DNA of 64,000 bases from Pseudomonadota bacterium (GTDB taxonomy: Bacteria > Pseudomonadota > Gammaproteobacteria > Steroidobacterales > Steroidobacteraceae). The notes below the pieces were generated by a model, which was not told the origin of the DNA, searched no databases, and was given only the letters and a program-made list of their open reading frames with translations. Below are positions 24,381 through 34,100 of the stretch, in pieces. The DNA lies in assembly GCA_018241445.1 (NCBI GenBank), contig JAFEDT010000001.1:124001-188000 (forward strand). The letters run 5' to 3'. Position 1 is the first letter of the stretch; each line of letters starts with the position of its first letter. Both the position numbers and the translations under genes were made by a program.

Positions 24381-25460
24381 ATGGAGCTATCCGGCATTTC
24401 AGGCACCTTGCGGCGCGGCGGACGCCCGTTCAACGCCGAGATACGGGCGCCGCTGCTGCCGGTGCTTCTGGCAGTGCTCGCTCTGCCGGGCCCCATCCGG
24501 GCTGCGGCGATCGCCGCATCGGCGGCGGCATCCGCTCCTCACGCGCAATGCCGGCGCGACAGCGCCACCGCGCCGGCGCTGCAACGCCTGGGCACAGCGC
24601 TCGCGTCCGGCCGCTTCGTCGCCTATACGCCCACCACGCTGCAGGTCGTCAATGGACGCACCACCCAGGCCGATCCTGCGAGCATTCGCGCCGACCTTGC
24701 GGTATTGCGCGAACGTTTCGACGCCCTGATCACCTACACTGCCCTGAACGGCGCCCAGGCCATACCGGCGATCGCGGCCCAACTGCAGTATCGCGCCCTG
24801 ATCATCGGCGTGTGGAATCCCCTCGACCCGGCAGAGGTTGCCGCCGCGATCGAGGCCGCGCGCCGCTACCCGCATCTCGTCGCCGGCATCTCCCTGGGCA
24901 ATGAAACCCTGTTGTTCGGCCGCGCGAGCGTCGCGCAGCTCGAGGATGTGATCGCCGGCCTGCGTGCGCGCCTGCCCGGTCTGCCGCTGTCGACCACCGA
25001 GCCCTTCCATCTCTTCCTGGCCGGGGGCGCCGGCGCGCCGCTGTTGCCGCAGCTCGACTTCCTGCTGATCAACGTACACCCGCTGTTCCAGTCCTGGTTC
25101 CGTGGCGCTCCGCAGGGCACCGGGGTGCAGTTCGTGGTGAATGTCGGCAGGCAGATTGCAGAGCGCTTCTGCGGACCGATCCTGGTAAAAGAGACCGGCG
25201 AGCCATCGGGGCCTGCGGGGAGTGGCTTCACACCGCAGCGGCAAGCTGGCTTCTACCGCCTGCTACGGCAGCAGTTCCGCAGCACGCCGCAAAGTGCGTT
25301 CGCGTACTTCACCGCCTTCGATGCGCCCTGGCGTGCTGCGGAGGCTTCAGCGGCCGCACACCCCGAGGAATCCTTCTGGGGCCTCTATGACGAGCGCCGG
25401 GTTCCCAAGCCCGCGGCACTGGACCTGCCACCGCTCACTTTACCGCCAGCTCGACGTTGA
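24381..25460 (+). CDS. Glycoside hydrolase family 17-like exported protein
   Basis: 359 residues from the ATG at 24381; an ATG at 24354 is an alternative and neither has a good ribosome site. A hydrophobic segment at residues about 20-45 (LLPVLLAVLALPGPIRAAAIAASAAA) is a signal peptide or anchor. The mature part is a GH17-like TIM barrel: FVAYTPTTLQVVNGR, the acid/base block GISLGNETLLFGR and the nucleophile block ILVKETGEPS, then FAYFTAFDAPWR. GH17 enzymes hydrolyse or transfer beta-1,3-glucans. It ends 26 bases inside the convergent DUF748 gene, an unusual 3' overlap of two real genes. Confidence 0.8.
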   Translation: MELSGISGTLRRGGRPFNAEIRAPLLPVLLAVLALPGPIRAAAIAASAAASAPHAQCRRDSATAPALQRLGTALASGRFVAYTPTTLQVVNGRTTQADPASIRADLAVLRERFDALITYTALNGAQAIPAIAAQLQYRALIIGVWNPLDPAEVAAAIEAARRYPHLVAGISLGNETLLFGRASVAQLEDVIAGLRARLPGLPLSTTEPFHLFLAGGAGAPLLPQLDFLLINVHPLFQSWFRGAPQGTGVQFVVNVGRQIAERFCGPILVKETGEPSGPAGSGFTPQRQAGFYRLLRQQFRSTPQSAFAYFTAFDAPWRAAEASAAAHPEESFWGLYDERRVPKPAALDLPPLTLPPARR

Positions 25461-28400
25461 CCTGGGGCCCGCCCTGCGGCTTCGGAGGCGCGTTCACGAT
25501 GAACACGCGCCCCGGATCGATGGCGCCGCCGCCCAGCAAGGCATCCTGGATCGACTGTGCGCGCTGCCTGCCCAGTGCTTCCAGGTCCGCATCCGTCGCC
25601 GGGGCCTGGTCGATCAACGCCTGCGTCAGCTCGCCGATGGCGGCCTCGTAGGGCAGTGTCTCCTTGCGCTTCGCCTCCTGCACTGCCTGGGCGGATGCGG
25701 GCAGCGGCGCATCCTTGCCCAGTTCGGCACGGAACTCCTCCAGCAGCAGGCGGTAGTGCTCGGCCGGGTCCTCGGGCAAGGCCCGCGCCGGGGCCACTCC
25801 GGTGCCCTGCCTGCCGCGCTTGCCGGACTTGCCCTGGCCGCCGGCGCGCTGCAGCAGGCGCTGCTGCAGCCGCTGCGCCGCCAGCGCCGGCCCATCCACT
25901 GGCACCGACCAGACAATCGGCACGTCGAGTTTCAGTTGCGGACGTTCCTGCAGCGCCTTGATCAGCGACGCCGCCTGGTCCTGACCGGGCTTGTCCAGCA
26001 CGCCGCTGCCGGCGGCAAAGCTGATGATATTGACGTGCTCGCCGCCGCCGAACAGATGTCCGAGCAGTGCGAAGGGCGCGGTGGCCGCCTTGACGATCAG
26101 GTTGACGAACATCTTCCAGATGATCGGCCCGATGCGGAAGGTCGGATCGTCCAGCGTGCCTTTCATGGGCAGATCCAGGTCGATCACGCCGTCGCGGTCC
26201 TTCAGCAGGGCCACCGCGATCTTCAGCGGCAGATGCACCGCGTCGGGACTCTCCACCCGGTCCCCGAGCTGCAACTGGTCGACGACGAAGTGCTGTTTGG
26301 CGTCCAGCTTGCGCTGGTCGACCTTGTAGGTCACGTCGACGGACAGCTTGCCCTTGTCGATCTTGTAGCCGGCGAAATGCCCGGAGTAGGGATTGACGAT
26401 GGTCAGATCGACGTCCTTGAACCCCATGGTGATGTCGGTATACAGCGCGGCCGACAGCAGGTTGACGTCGCCGTCGATATTCACCGGTGCGTAGCGGTCG
26501 ATCTTGCCGGTCAATGCCACCTTCGCGCGCGAGCGCGGATCGGAGTTGAGCCCGGTGATAGTGCCCGCGAGGCTCTGGATGCCGACGGAGAAGCTCGGCT
26601 TGATCCACTCGTCGGTGTAGTTCGCAGATCCGTTGACGATGCGCACCACGGCGATGGAGGTCGCCAGGGTGGGCGACTGCGCAGTTGCCTTTGCTTCTGC
26701 AGGTGTGGCGTGAGCGGGCTGCCCGTCTGCCGACTGCTGTGAAACCCCGTGAGTGGCAGCCGCCGTGGCCGCCTTGTCGCCCCGTGGCGCTGCCGCCGTG
26801 GCGCCCGGCGCAGTGAGCACCTTGCTGACGTTCACCGTGCGATCGGGTGCGATGACCATGCGCACGTAGGGCTCGCGCGCCGTGACGCTGGCAACCTTCA
26901 CGCTCTGGGGACGGGAGCGGTAATGCGCACCGGCGATGCGCAGCTCCCGCCACTTGATGAAGTCCTGCCGCAGTGCATTGTCCACCGTGCGCAGGTCGGC
27001 GATGCTGCAGTCGCCCGCGGCATCCAGCAGGCCGTCGGCGTGCCGCTCCACGCTGAGCTTCGCGCCCAGGCTGCCGCTGAGCAGTGTCAGCGCGGTGTAG
27101 CGTGACAGGTAGGGCTGTACCACCGGCAGCGCGACCGAGCTCGCCTCCACCTGTGCCCGCACCGCGCCGCTGTCCGGCGTGACCCGCCCGTGCACCACGA
27201 GCTTGCCGGAGGAGTTGATCGCGGTGTTGAGTACCAGGTCGACGCTGTTGCCGGGCGAGTTGTTGAAACCGGTGACTTCAAGGTCGAGAGGATCGAATGT
27301 CACGGCCACCGCGGGCTTCACCTGCCGGTCCTCGGCCGCGACTTTCAGGTGACTGATACGGATGTCGGCTGCGGACACCCGCCAGGCAGCCGCCGGTCCA
27401 GCGGCCGCAGTTGCGGCGACGGGAACCGCAGCAGTTCCTGAGGCTGTGGTCGCAGGTGGCGTCGCCGGGACCCCGGCACCGGCTGGCGCGGTGAGGCCGC
27501 CCTTCGAGGGTGGCCCCGCGAGATCGAACAGGTTCAGTCGGCCCTGCTCGTCCATCCACGCATGGATCTCCCCACCGGTCAGCCGCACCGGGCCCACCTC
27601 GACGCTGCGCCGCTGCAGATCGAGCCGCGTATCGCCCACCTCGATGCGCTCGAGGCGCAGGTAGTCCTGTGCGGCAGCGCGGGGCCGCAGCGCCAGCGCG
27701 GAAATGAAGGTGTCGCGCACGTTCAGCAGCAGGCCGAGCGGACCGGGGCCCGCGGTGAGCTGGTAGTCGCCTTTGAGGCCGATCCGCCCGCTGGCCAGGT
27801 CGAATGGCAGGCTGCCCGCGAGATAACTGCCTATGGTGGCGGCGCGCAGGTCGGCAATCTCGAACTTGCCCTGCGAGGCCAGCGGCGCAAGCTGCAGCGC
27901 ACCGTTCCAGTTGAAGCGCTCCCCCTGCGCCGAGGCCGCCGACAGGGTGTACGCATTATCACTGCCGGCGAGGGTGCTGAAGTCCCGCAGTTCAAATGCG
28001 ATGGGCGCCAGGCGCGCAGCAAAAGCCGGAGTACGTGTGCGGTCCCGAAATTCCGCCGAGCCCGCCGTCACCGCGAACTGCTGGATGAACAGCCGCAGCG
28101 GCGCAGCGGGCTTGCGCGCCGGCGGCTGCGGCGGGAAGCCCTTGCCGAGGTCGGCGAGGTTCAATGCGCCGCCTGGACGCAGTACCGCGCGCACATAAGG
28201 ACCCTGCAACCGGATCTCCCGGAAGCTCGGCCCGCGGCGCCACAGGCTGCGGTGTTGCAGATCGACGTGCAGGCGCTGGAAAGCGAGCATTGGAGCGCCA
28301 TCCGCGTCCGGCAACACCGCCTGCGTGACGTCGAGGGTCAGCGTGAAAGGATTGAAGTGGATCTCGCCCAGCTGCAGCGTGCGACCGTAGTGCTGGCGCA

Positions 28401-28521
28401 CGAAGTCCATGGCGGCGCTGCGGGCGAAGTGCGGAACGGCCAGGAATCCGGCGGCCGCGTAGGCACCCAGCAGCAGCGCCACGGCGGCAAGCGCGATCAG
28501 GTAGCGCCGGTAGCGGACCAT
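25435..28521 (-). CDS. DUF748 (AsmA-like) inner-membrane-anchored protein
   Basis: 1028 residues. One N-terminal membrane segment (YLIALAAVALLLGAYAAAGFLA) then a very long periplasmic part with AsmA-like repeats: LHFNPFTLTLD-type LGEIHFNPFTLTLDVTQ, GRVTPDSGAVRAQVEASSVALP, and a DUF748 region with VGIQSLAGTITGLNSDPRSRAKVALTGKIDRYAPVNIDG. Two low-complexity Ala/Thr linkers interrupt it at about 350-380 and 585-625. The C-terminal 150 residues contain YRLLLEEFRAEL and are charged and helical. AsmA-like proteins are thought to bridge the envelope for phospholipid traffic. Apparently monocistronic. Confidence 0.88.
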   Translation of the reverse strand: MVRYRRYLIALAAVALLLGAYAAAGFLAVPHFARSAAMDFVRQHYGRTLQLGEIHFNPFTLTLDVTQAVLPDADGAPMLAFQRLHVDLQHRSLWRRGPSFREIRLQGPYVRAVLRPGGALNLADLGKGFPPQPPARKPAAPLRLFIQQFAVTAGSAEFRDRTRTPAFAARLAPIAFELRDFSTLAGSDNAYTLSAASAQGERFNWNGALQLAPLASQGKFEIADLRAATIGSYLAGSLPFDLASGRIGLKGDYQLTAGPGPLGLLLNVRDTFISALALRPRAAAQDYLRLERIEVGDTRLDLQRRSVEVGPVRLTGGEIHAWMDEQGRLNLFDLAGPPSKGGLTAPAGAGVPATPPATTASGTAAVPVAATAAAGPAAAWRVSAADIRISHLKVAAEDRQVKPAVAVTFDPLDLEVTGFNNSPGNSVDLVLNTAINSSGKLVVHGRVTPDSGAVRAQVEASSVALPVVQPYLSRYTALTLLSGSLGAKLSVERHADGLLDAAGDCSIADLRTVDNALRQDFIKWRELRIAGAHYRSRPQSVKVASVTAREPYVRMVIAPDRTVNVSKVLTAPGATAAAPRGDKAATAAATHGVSQQSADGQPAHATPAEAKATAQSPTLATSIAVVRIVNGSANYTDEWIKPSFSVGIQSLAGTITGLNSDPRSRAKVALTGKIDRYAPVNIDGDVNLLSAALYTDITMGFKDVDLTIVNPYSGHFAGYKIDKGKLSVDVTYKVDQRKLDAKQHFVVDQLQLGDRVESPDAVHLPLKIAVALLKDRDGVIDLDLPMKGTLDDPTFRIGPIIWKMFVNLIVKAATAPFALLGHLFGGGEHVNIISFAAGSGVLDKPGQDQAASLIKALQERPQLKLDVPIVWSVPVDGPALAAQRLQQRLLQRAGGQGKSGKRGRQGTGVAPARALPEDPAEHYRLLLEEFRAELGKDAPLPASAQAVQEAKRKETLPYEAAIGELTQALIDQAPATDADLEALGRQRAQSIQDALLGGGAIDPGRVFIVNAPPKPQGGPQVNVELAVK

Positions 28522-28644
28522 GATGGCCGCTATCGTAGCATCGCCGCGGCGTGTATCAGCCCGCTGCCGGAATTGTGCGGCCGGGCAGGACCGGCGGGCG
28601 CCCGCAAGCGCAGGGACCCGCTGTCAGTCAGGCGTCAGCCCTGA

Positions 28645-29055
28645 TCAATCGTCGTGATCGTGCCCATGCCCGTGCCAATGTCCACGGCCGTGATCGTGGC
28701 CCTGGTCATCGTCATCGTCGCCGTGGTGCCGGTAGCCGGGTTCGCGCACGAAGTACACCGGGCGGTTGCAGGCATTGTATTCGTGACAGTGCTTGCGCCA
28801 GTGCTTGATATGGCCCGGGGGCGCATAGATGTACATCGGCTCCATGGGCGGTGCACCGATGTACGCCGGCACCGCGTACACCGGTTGCGGGCTGACCAGC
28901 GGCGGCGGCGGCGCGTTGCCGAACACCACCTGGCCATAGACCCCCGGCACGATCTGGCCGGTGATGACGCCATTCACGCTGACAGTCTGCGCCACCGTCA
29001 GGGGGACGAAGGCACTGCAGGCAAGGCTCGCCAGGATCATCGGTATCGCTTTCAC
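28645..29055 (-). CDS. Small secreted protein with His/Asp-rich metal-binding tail
   Basis: 136 residues from GTG 29055, chosen because GAGGAGAG lies just upstream and the signal peptide (MKAIPMILASLACSAFVPLTVAQ) starts there; the longer frame has neither. The mature part has a short beta-like segment (VNGVITGQIVPGVYGQVVFG), a Pro/Tyr-rich middle and CHEYNACNRPVYFVREPGY with two Cys. The last about 30 residues are almost only His, Asp and Gly (RHHGDDDDD, GHWHGHGHDHDD), which should bind transition metals such as Zn, Ni or Cu. Periplasmic or secreted. I do not recognise a family for the tail; similar proline/tyrosine-rich short exported proteins are common in proteobacteria. Confidence 0.75.
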   Translation of the reverse strand: MKAIPMILASLACSAFVPLTVAQTVSVNGVITGQIVPGVYGQVVFGNAPPPPLVSPQPVYAVPAYIGAPPMEPMYIYAPPGHIKHWRKHCHEYNACNRPVYFVREPGYRHHGDDDDDQGHDHGRGHWHGHGHDHDD

Positions 29056-29256
29056 GGCACTCTCCTCGTCGGGATCGCTGCGGTGGCGCAACTATGCCCG
29101 CCCGCGCGCCACCATGACACCCGTTTGCCGCTGAACGGGGGCTGAAATGTGACGCAGGGCGCATTCGCCGGCACCCGGGAATCGCTGTGGCAGGCGGATG
29201 CCCTGCGCTGGCCCGGCGCTGTGGCCCGACTCGAGCGCGGATACGCGCTGGCTGAC

Positions 29257-29922
29257 CTACAGCATCTGGTAGCCGACCCCGCGCAGGGTCTTGAACAGGG
29301 GCGCTCCCGGTGTGGTGTCGAGTTTGGCACGCAGGCGGCTCATGTAGACATCCAGCAGGCTCGCCTCGTTGGCGTGATCCGAGGACCAGCACTTCTCGCA
29401 GATCAGCTCGCGCGTGAGGATGCGCCCCGGGTTCTGCATGAACAGCTCCAGCAGGGCAAATTCGCGGTTGGTCAGGTCAACCGCCCGGCCGTCCTGGTGC
29501 ACGCTGTGCCCGGTCAGATCAAGGCGTATGCCGCGGTGTTCGATCACGGCTTCCTTGACCGCTGACTGGCGCCGCAGCAGTGAGCGCAGGCGCGCCAGCA
29601 GTTCCTCCAGGCTGAATGGCTTGGGCAGGTAATCGTCGGCCCCCAGGTCCAGGCCGTTGATCCGGTCCTGCACTGTGTCGCGTGCGCTCAGGATCAACAC
29701 CGGCTCATTGAAGCCGGCCTTGCGCCACTGGCGCAGCAACTCCAGGCCGTCGCCATCCGGCAGCCCAAGGTCGAGCACGATTGCGCCGTAACTGGCCTCG
29801 CTCAGGGCGTCGCGCGCCTCAGCGCATGACCGCACCCAGGTGGTGGTGTATGAGTGCTCGCGCAGCGCCTTCTCGAGGAACGCCCCGATGCGGCCCTGAT
29901 CTTCCACGATGAGGATCCTCAT
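29257..29922 (-). CDS. OmpR/QseB-type response regulator (orphan)
   Basis: 221 residues from the ATG at 29922; the frame continues upstream but without the family's start. Receiver domain at 1-118: acidic pair Glu7-Asp8, phosphoacceptor Asp51 in IVLDLGLPDGDG, the LSARD Ser switch and LPKPF Lys at about 101. Winged-helix Trans_reg_C domain at about 125-220 (VHQDGRAVDLTNREFALLELF, DVYMSRLRAKL, TLRGVGYQML). No histidine kinase gene is adjacent on either side within the window, so the cognate sensor lies elsewhere. It lies 124 bases after the YncE-like gene and could be cotranscribed with it. Confidence 0.93.
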   Translation of the reverse strand: MRILIVEDQGRIGAFLEKALREHSYTTTWVRSCAEARDALSEASYGAIVLDLGLPDGDGLELLRQWRKAGFNEPVLILSARDTVQDRINGLDLGADDYLPKPFSLEELLARLRSLLRRQSAVKEAVIEHRGIRLDLTGHSVHQDGRAVDLTNREFALLELFMQNPGRILTRELICEKCWSSDHANEASLLDVYMSRLRAKLDTTPGAPLFKTLRGVGYQML

Positions 29923-30046
29923 CGTCACCGATCTTACCGCCCTGCGCGGCTGCCCGTCACTGCTCTGAAGGCTGCGCCACCAGCCACTCGTCGGCCACGG
30001 CGCGCCAGCCGCAGGTCCACCCGCGGAGCGGGTGGATCCGCGCGGC

Positions 30047-31039
30047 TCACTGCTGCCGGGGCGGGCTCCACCCCTTGGCAAAGGAGCTCTTGCCGTCCGT
30101 ATAGGTGGTCCATATCGCATGCGTCTGCGGGTCCACCGCAACGTTCTTGGCGGTGGCTGCGGTGATGAGTTCCCCCATTGGCTCCAGCTTGCCGGCGGCC
30201 GCGTGCAGCACCGACATCCGGCCACCGGCTGCGCAATACAACAGGCTGCCGGCTTCATCGAATGCGATCTGATCGACCCCGGAGGCGATGTCCGCACTGG
30301 CCGTCCGGGCGCCGGTATGAGTGTCGATGGCGACCAGCTTGCCCTTGCCGCCCGCCGCGTAGATCTGGTGGGTGACCCGATTCAGTGCCAGTCCATGCGG
30401 CAGGGTTGCAGGCGCGGTTGACCACTGTGCGATCACCTTGTCCGAGTTGGGATCGATCACCGCCACCACATCCTTGTCCTTGATGTTGAGATAGATGCGG
30501 TCGGCATCCGGGTCATACGCCATGTACTCCGGCACCCCGGGGATGGCCACGGTTGCGACAATCCTCGCAGTGGCCGGGTCGATGACCCACACATCGTTGC
30601 CCTCGTCATGGGTGGCGTAGAGGCGGTGATTCCTCGGCTCGTAGATGATCGCATCCGTCGGCCCGGGCATCTTGATCGTCTTAAGAACCCTCAACGTGGC
30701 CGCATCCAGCACCGTCACCCGCTGCTCTTCCTGCACACTGACAAAGTAATGCCGGGAGTCGGTGTCCACCGCGGTGTCGACGGCTGCTCCCGCCTTGACT
30801 CGCCTGATCAGCGTGTGCTTCGTCAGATCGAAGAAGTCAGACGTACCGTCCTTCTCGTGCGCGCCCAGCAGGCGGTGCCGTTGACTGTCGACCTGCAGGA
30901 AGTCGAACTTGCCGGCAGAGTGTGGCACCTCGATCGTTGCGACGACCGGCCAGGCAAGCGGCTGTTCCGCCGCGTAGGCGCCGGCAGTGGCAGCAATTCC
31001 AAGTAGCAGCGGTGTGATGCAGCGGATCAGGTCCTTCAT
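30047..31039 (-). CDS. YncE-like periplasmic beta-propeller
   Basis: 330 residues with a signal peptide (cleavage after AAA, about residue 24). Seven-bladed YncE-like propeller repeats: VDSQRHRLLGAHEKDGTSDFFDL, VTVLDAATLRVLKTIKMPGPTDAIIYEPRNHRLYATHDEGNDVWVID, and further units. Found in the periplasm. In E. coli yncE neighbours the TonB receptor gene yncD; here the TonB receptor lies 70 bases upstream on the same strand, so the pairing is preserved in operon form. The propeller may bind a ligand delivered by the receptor or scaffold envelope proteins; no catalytic site is evident. Confidence 0.88.
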   Translation of the reverse strand: MKDLIRCITPLLLGIAATAGAYAAEQPLAWPVVATIEVPHSAGKFDFLQVDSQRHRLLGAHEKDGTSDFFDLTKHTLIRRVKAGAAVDTAVDTDSRHYFVSVQEEQRVTVLDAATLRVLKTIKMPGPTDAIIYEPRNHRLYATHDEGNDVWVIDPATARIVATVAIPGVPEYMAYDPDADRIYLNIKDKDVVAVIDPNSDKVIAQWSTAPATLPHGLALNRVTHQIYAAGGKGKLVAIDTHTGARTASADIASGVDQIAFDEAGSLLYCAAGGRMSVLHAAAGKLEPMGELITAATAKNVAVDPQTHAIWTTYTDGKSSFAKGWSPPRQQ

Positions 31040-31109
31040 GATGGTTACCGTTGGGTTGGGTTGAGGGTATGGTCAGTTTCGGATCGGCATCTGCCTGGGT
31101 CGCGCCCGT

Positions 31110-34100
31110 TCAGAACCGTGCCGTGACGCCCGCGAACAGGTAACGGCCCAGCGAGTCGTACATGCCGGCCGCCATGTTGCCGTTGACCAGCTGCGGACTG
31201 GCGACCAGGCCGATCACCGGCGGTTGCTTGTCGGTCAGGTTGTTGATACCCACGCGGACATTCAGGTGCTCGCCAACATCCATGCCGGCGTCGAAGTCCA
31301 GGTAGTCATAGGCGGGTATGTGCGAGTCCGCTGGGAATACAAGGGTCGGGTCGGCGACCCCCGAGCGGTTGTTGGTGTACTCCGAATCCATCTTGCCGAT
31401 ATGGCGCCAGTTCAGCGACAATTCCAGAGCGTGCGCCGTGTGCCAGGTGGCGCGCAGGCGATGGCGCCAGCGCGGTACCGGCGAGGTGGGTCCGTTGCCC
31501 GAGCAATTGAATCCGTACAGCCCGGTGCAATCGAATTGCGTGCTGGCCGGATTGAGGAGGATCGGGTTGTCGATGGCGTAGCTGCCGGTGAAGCTGAACG
31601 TCAGGCTCTGCGCCTGCGCCAGGTTGAGCGCGTAGCGCCCCTCGAAGTCGACGCCGCTGGTTCCGAAAGAGCCGGTGTTGGTCTGGGTGCTGAGCACGTG
31701 CCCAGCATTCGGTCCGCTGCCGGAAAGCGAGCCGTCGGCGCCGCGCTGGATCAGCGAACAGTACACCGGAGCGTTGGTGTTGAGGCAGGTGGCCAGCGTG
31801 TAACTGATGCCAGCGTTGCCGAGGAAACCCTTTATCTTGATATGCCAGTAGTCGACGCTCAACAGGATGTTCTTCGCCGGCGTAAACACTAGCCCATAGG
31901 TGTAGGAATCGGCAATTTCTGGCCGGAGGTTCGGATTGCCGCCGGTCAGCACGTTGATGTTGCCGTTGGGAATGTTGCCGTACTGGGCGGCGCTGACACC
32001 TGAATTGGCGCACTGCGCGGCGCTGGCGGTGGGAGTCGGCCCGGCGCACGGATCGAGCTGCGACGACTGGCCGACGCTCTGTGACTTGAAGAGTTCATAG
32101 GCGTTGGGCGCGCGCACCGCACGGCTCACACTGCCGCGTGCGCGCACCAGTTCAGTTGGTTCCCACTCCAGGCCGATGCCGTAGGCGTTGACGTTGCCCT
32201 GGGGGGTGTAGTGCGCATAGCGGTCGCTGAGGCTCACAACCAGGTCCTCGACCCCCGGCTTCTCCTGCACCAGCGGCGCCTTCACCTCGGCGAAGATCTC
32301 GCTCACGTGAAAGCTGCCGGTGGCGTGCGGCGAGCCGTTGACGGCAGAAGTGACCAGCAGGTCGCCATAGGCGGCGTCGGCCGCGTAATGCACGGTCTCG
32401 CGGCGATGCTCCGCGCCCACCGCGACCGACACTCCCTTCTGGGCGAAGGGACTCACCACGCCGTAGGGTTTCAGATCCCCGACCAGTTGTCCCGTGACGA
32501 TGGTGCGCTCGGCGTAGCCGGACTGATGAGCGCCGGCGGTGACATAGCGCAGCGCCGCGGGAGTGACCCCACCCGGCGACCAGATGTTGTAGGGCACGCA
32601 GCCCGGATCGGTGCCATCGACAACCGACTGGCAGGTGGGCACGCCGCCCACGCCGACCACGTTGAGCGCGTTGGCGAGCCGACCGGCGGAGAAGTCGTTG
32701 GCGGGTGTCTCGGTCTGCTGCACCCGGCTATAGACGGCGTCGGCGTCGTAGGTCCACGGCTCGGACAGTTCGCCCTTGATCCCCAGGACCACTCGATAGG
32801 AGTTGTGGCGGAACTCATCCGTGCGCGGGCCACCCTCGACGTTGCGGCGCCCGATGTTCACCAGCGCGGTGCCGCTGGCGCCGCCCGGACACAGGGCCGC
32901 AAGCTCGCCGGCAGAGAGCTGCGGGTCGGCGCAGTTGATGGTGTATTGCGTGGACGGCAGCGTCTGGGTCAGCGGAACGTTGGGGTTGTAGGGACTGGGT
33001 ATGTCGGTGGCGGTGGGCTCGTAGTGCACGGTGGTGGAGTCGCGCATGTACTGCGCCTCACTGTAAAGCTGCGCGTGCTCCCCCAGCGTCAATGAGGCAA
33101 ACAGCCCGGCGTTGTAGCGGGTATCGGGCCGCTGCAGGTCCTGCCAACTCGCCGGGTTGTAATAATCCGAGGGCCAAGCCAGCGGCCGGACAGCGCCGCC
33201 GGCCCCGATGGTAAACGGCGTGCCGGCGCCGCCGTTGGGGACAAACTGCCCGGTAGCGGTGGAGTTGTCGAGCAGGCACTGGAACGAATTGCCGACCTCG
33301 ACCAGGGTGCAGGCGCTGTAGTCACGCCGTGCTCCCGTCACTTCCTGGGTGTGACGGAAGCCGGCGTAGGCCTGTACGTGACCCCTGCCACCCAGAAAGT
33401 CACCGCCCCAGATGAAGGACGCGTCGATATTGCGGCCGTCATAGCCGGAGCCGGTCCGAGAGGCCACGCCGCCGGCGAGTGCGATGCTCTGCAGGTCGGA
33501 GCGGTCATTGCTGCCGCGATAGACACCACCCTCGATGTCGGCCTTGAAGCCCTTGAAATTCGTGTCCAGAATGAAGTTGACGACGCCCGCCACGGCATCC
33601 GAGCCGTAGACGGCGGAAGCGCCGCCGGTGAGCACTTCGACCCGCTTGATGAGTGCGGTCGGAATGGTGTTCAGGTCCGCGGACGGGTTGATCGGATCGC
33701 CAGGCGCCGTGCGGCGCCCGTTCACCAGCACCAGAGTACGGAACGCGCCGATGCCGCGCAGGTCGGCGGTGGCCGTGCCGGTGAGCGGCGCCACCGAGGC
33801 GCCGTTCGCTCCCAGGGTCAGTCCGGAATTGACCTGCGGCAGGCTGTTGAGAAACTCCTCCGCTCGGGGCGTGCCCTGGTGCGCCAGCTCCTCGCTGTCG
33901 ATCACCACGACCGGACTCGGGCTCGAGGTGTTGGCAGTGCCGAGTCGTGAGCCGGTGACGACCACTTCCATCACCTGGTCGCCGGGCTCGGCCGCCCACA
34001 GTCGGCCGGTGCTGGCCACGAAGCACGCCAGTACCCACGCGCCTGCGGCGTAGCGGCGCGATTTGCTGCCCGGCACGCCAAGCGCGGCGGCGTTGCGCCA

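Noticed and set aside
28594..28605. A 12-base palindrome GCGGGCGCCCGC upstream of the DUF748 gene
   Set aside because: Expected by chance in such GC-rich DNA, and it has no helpful position relative to a gene end.
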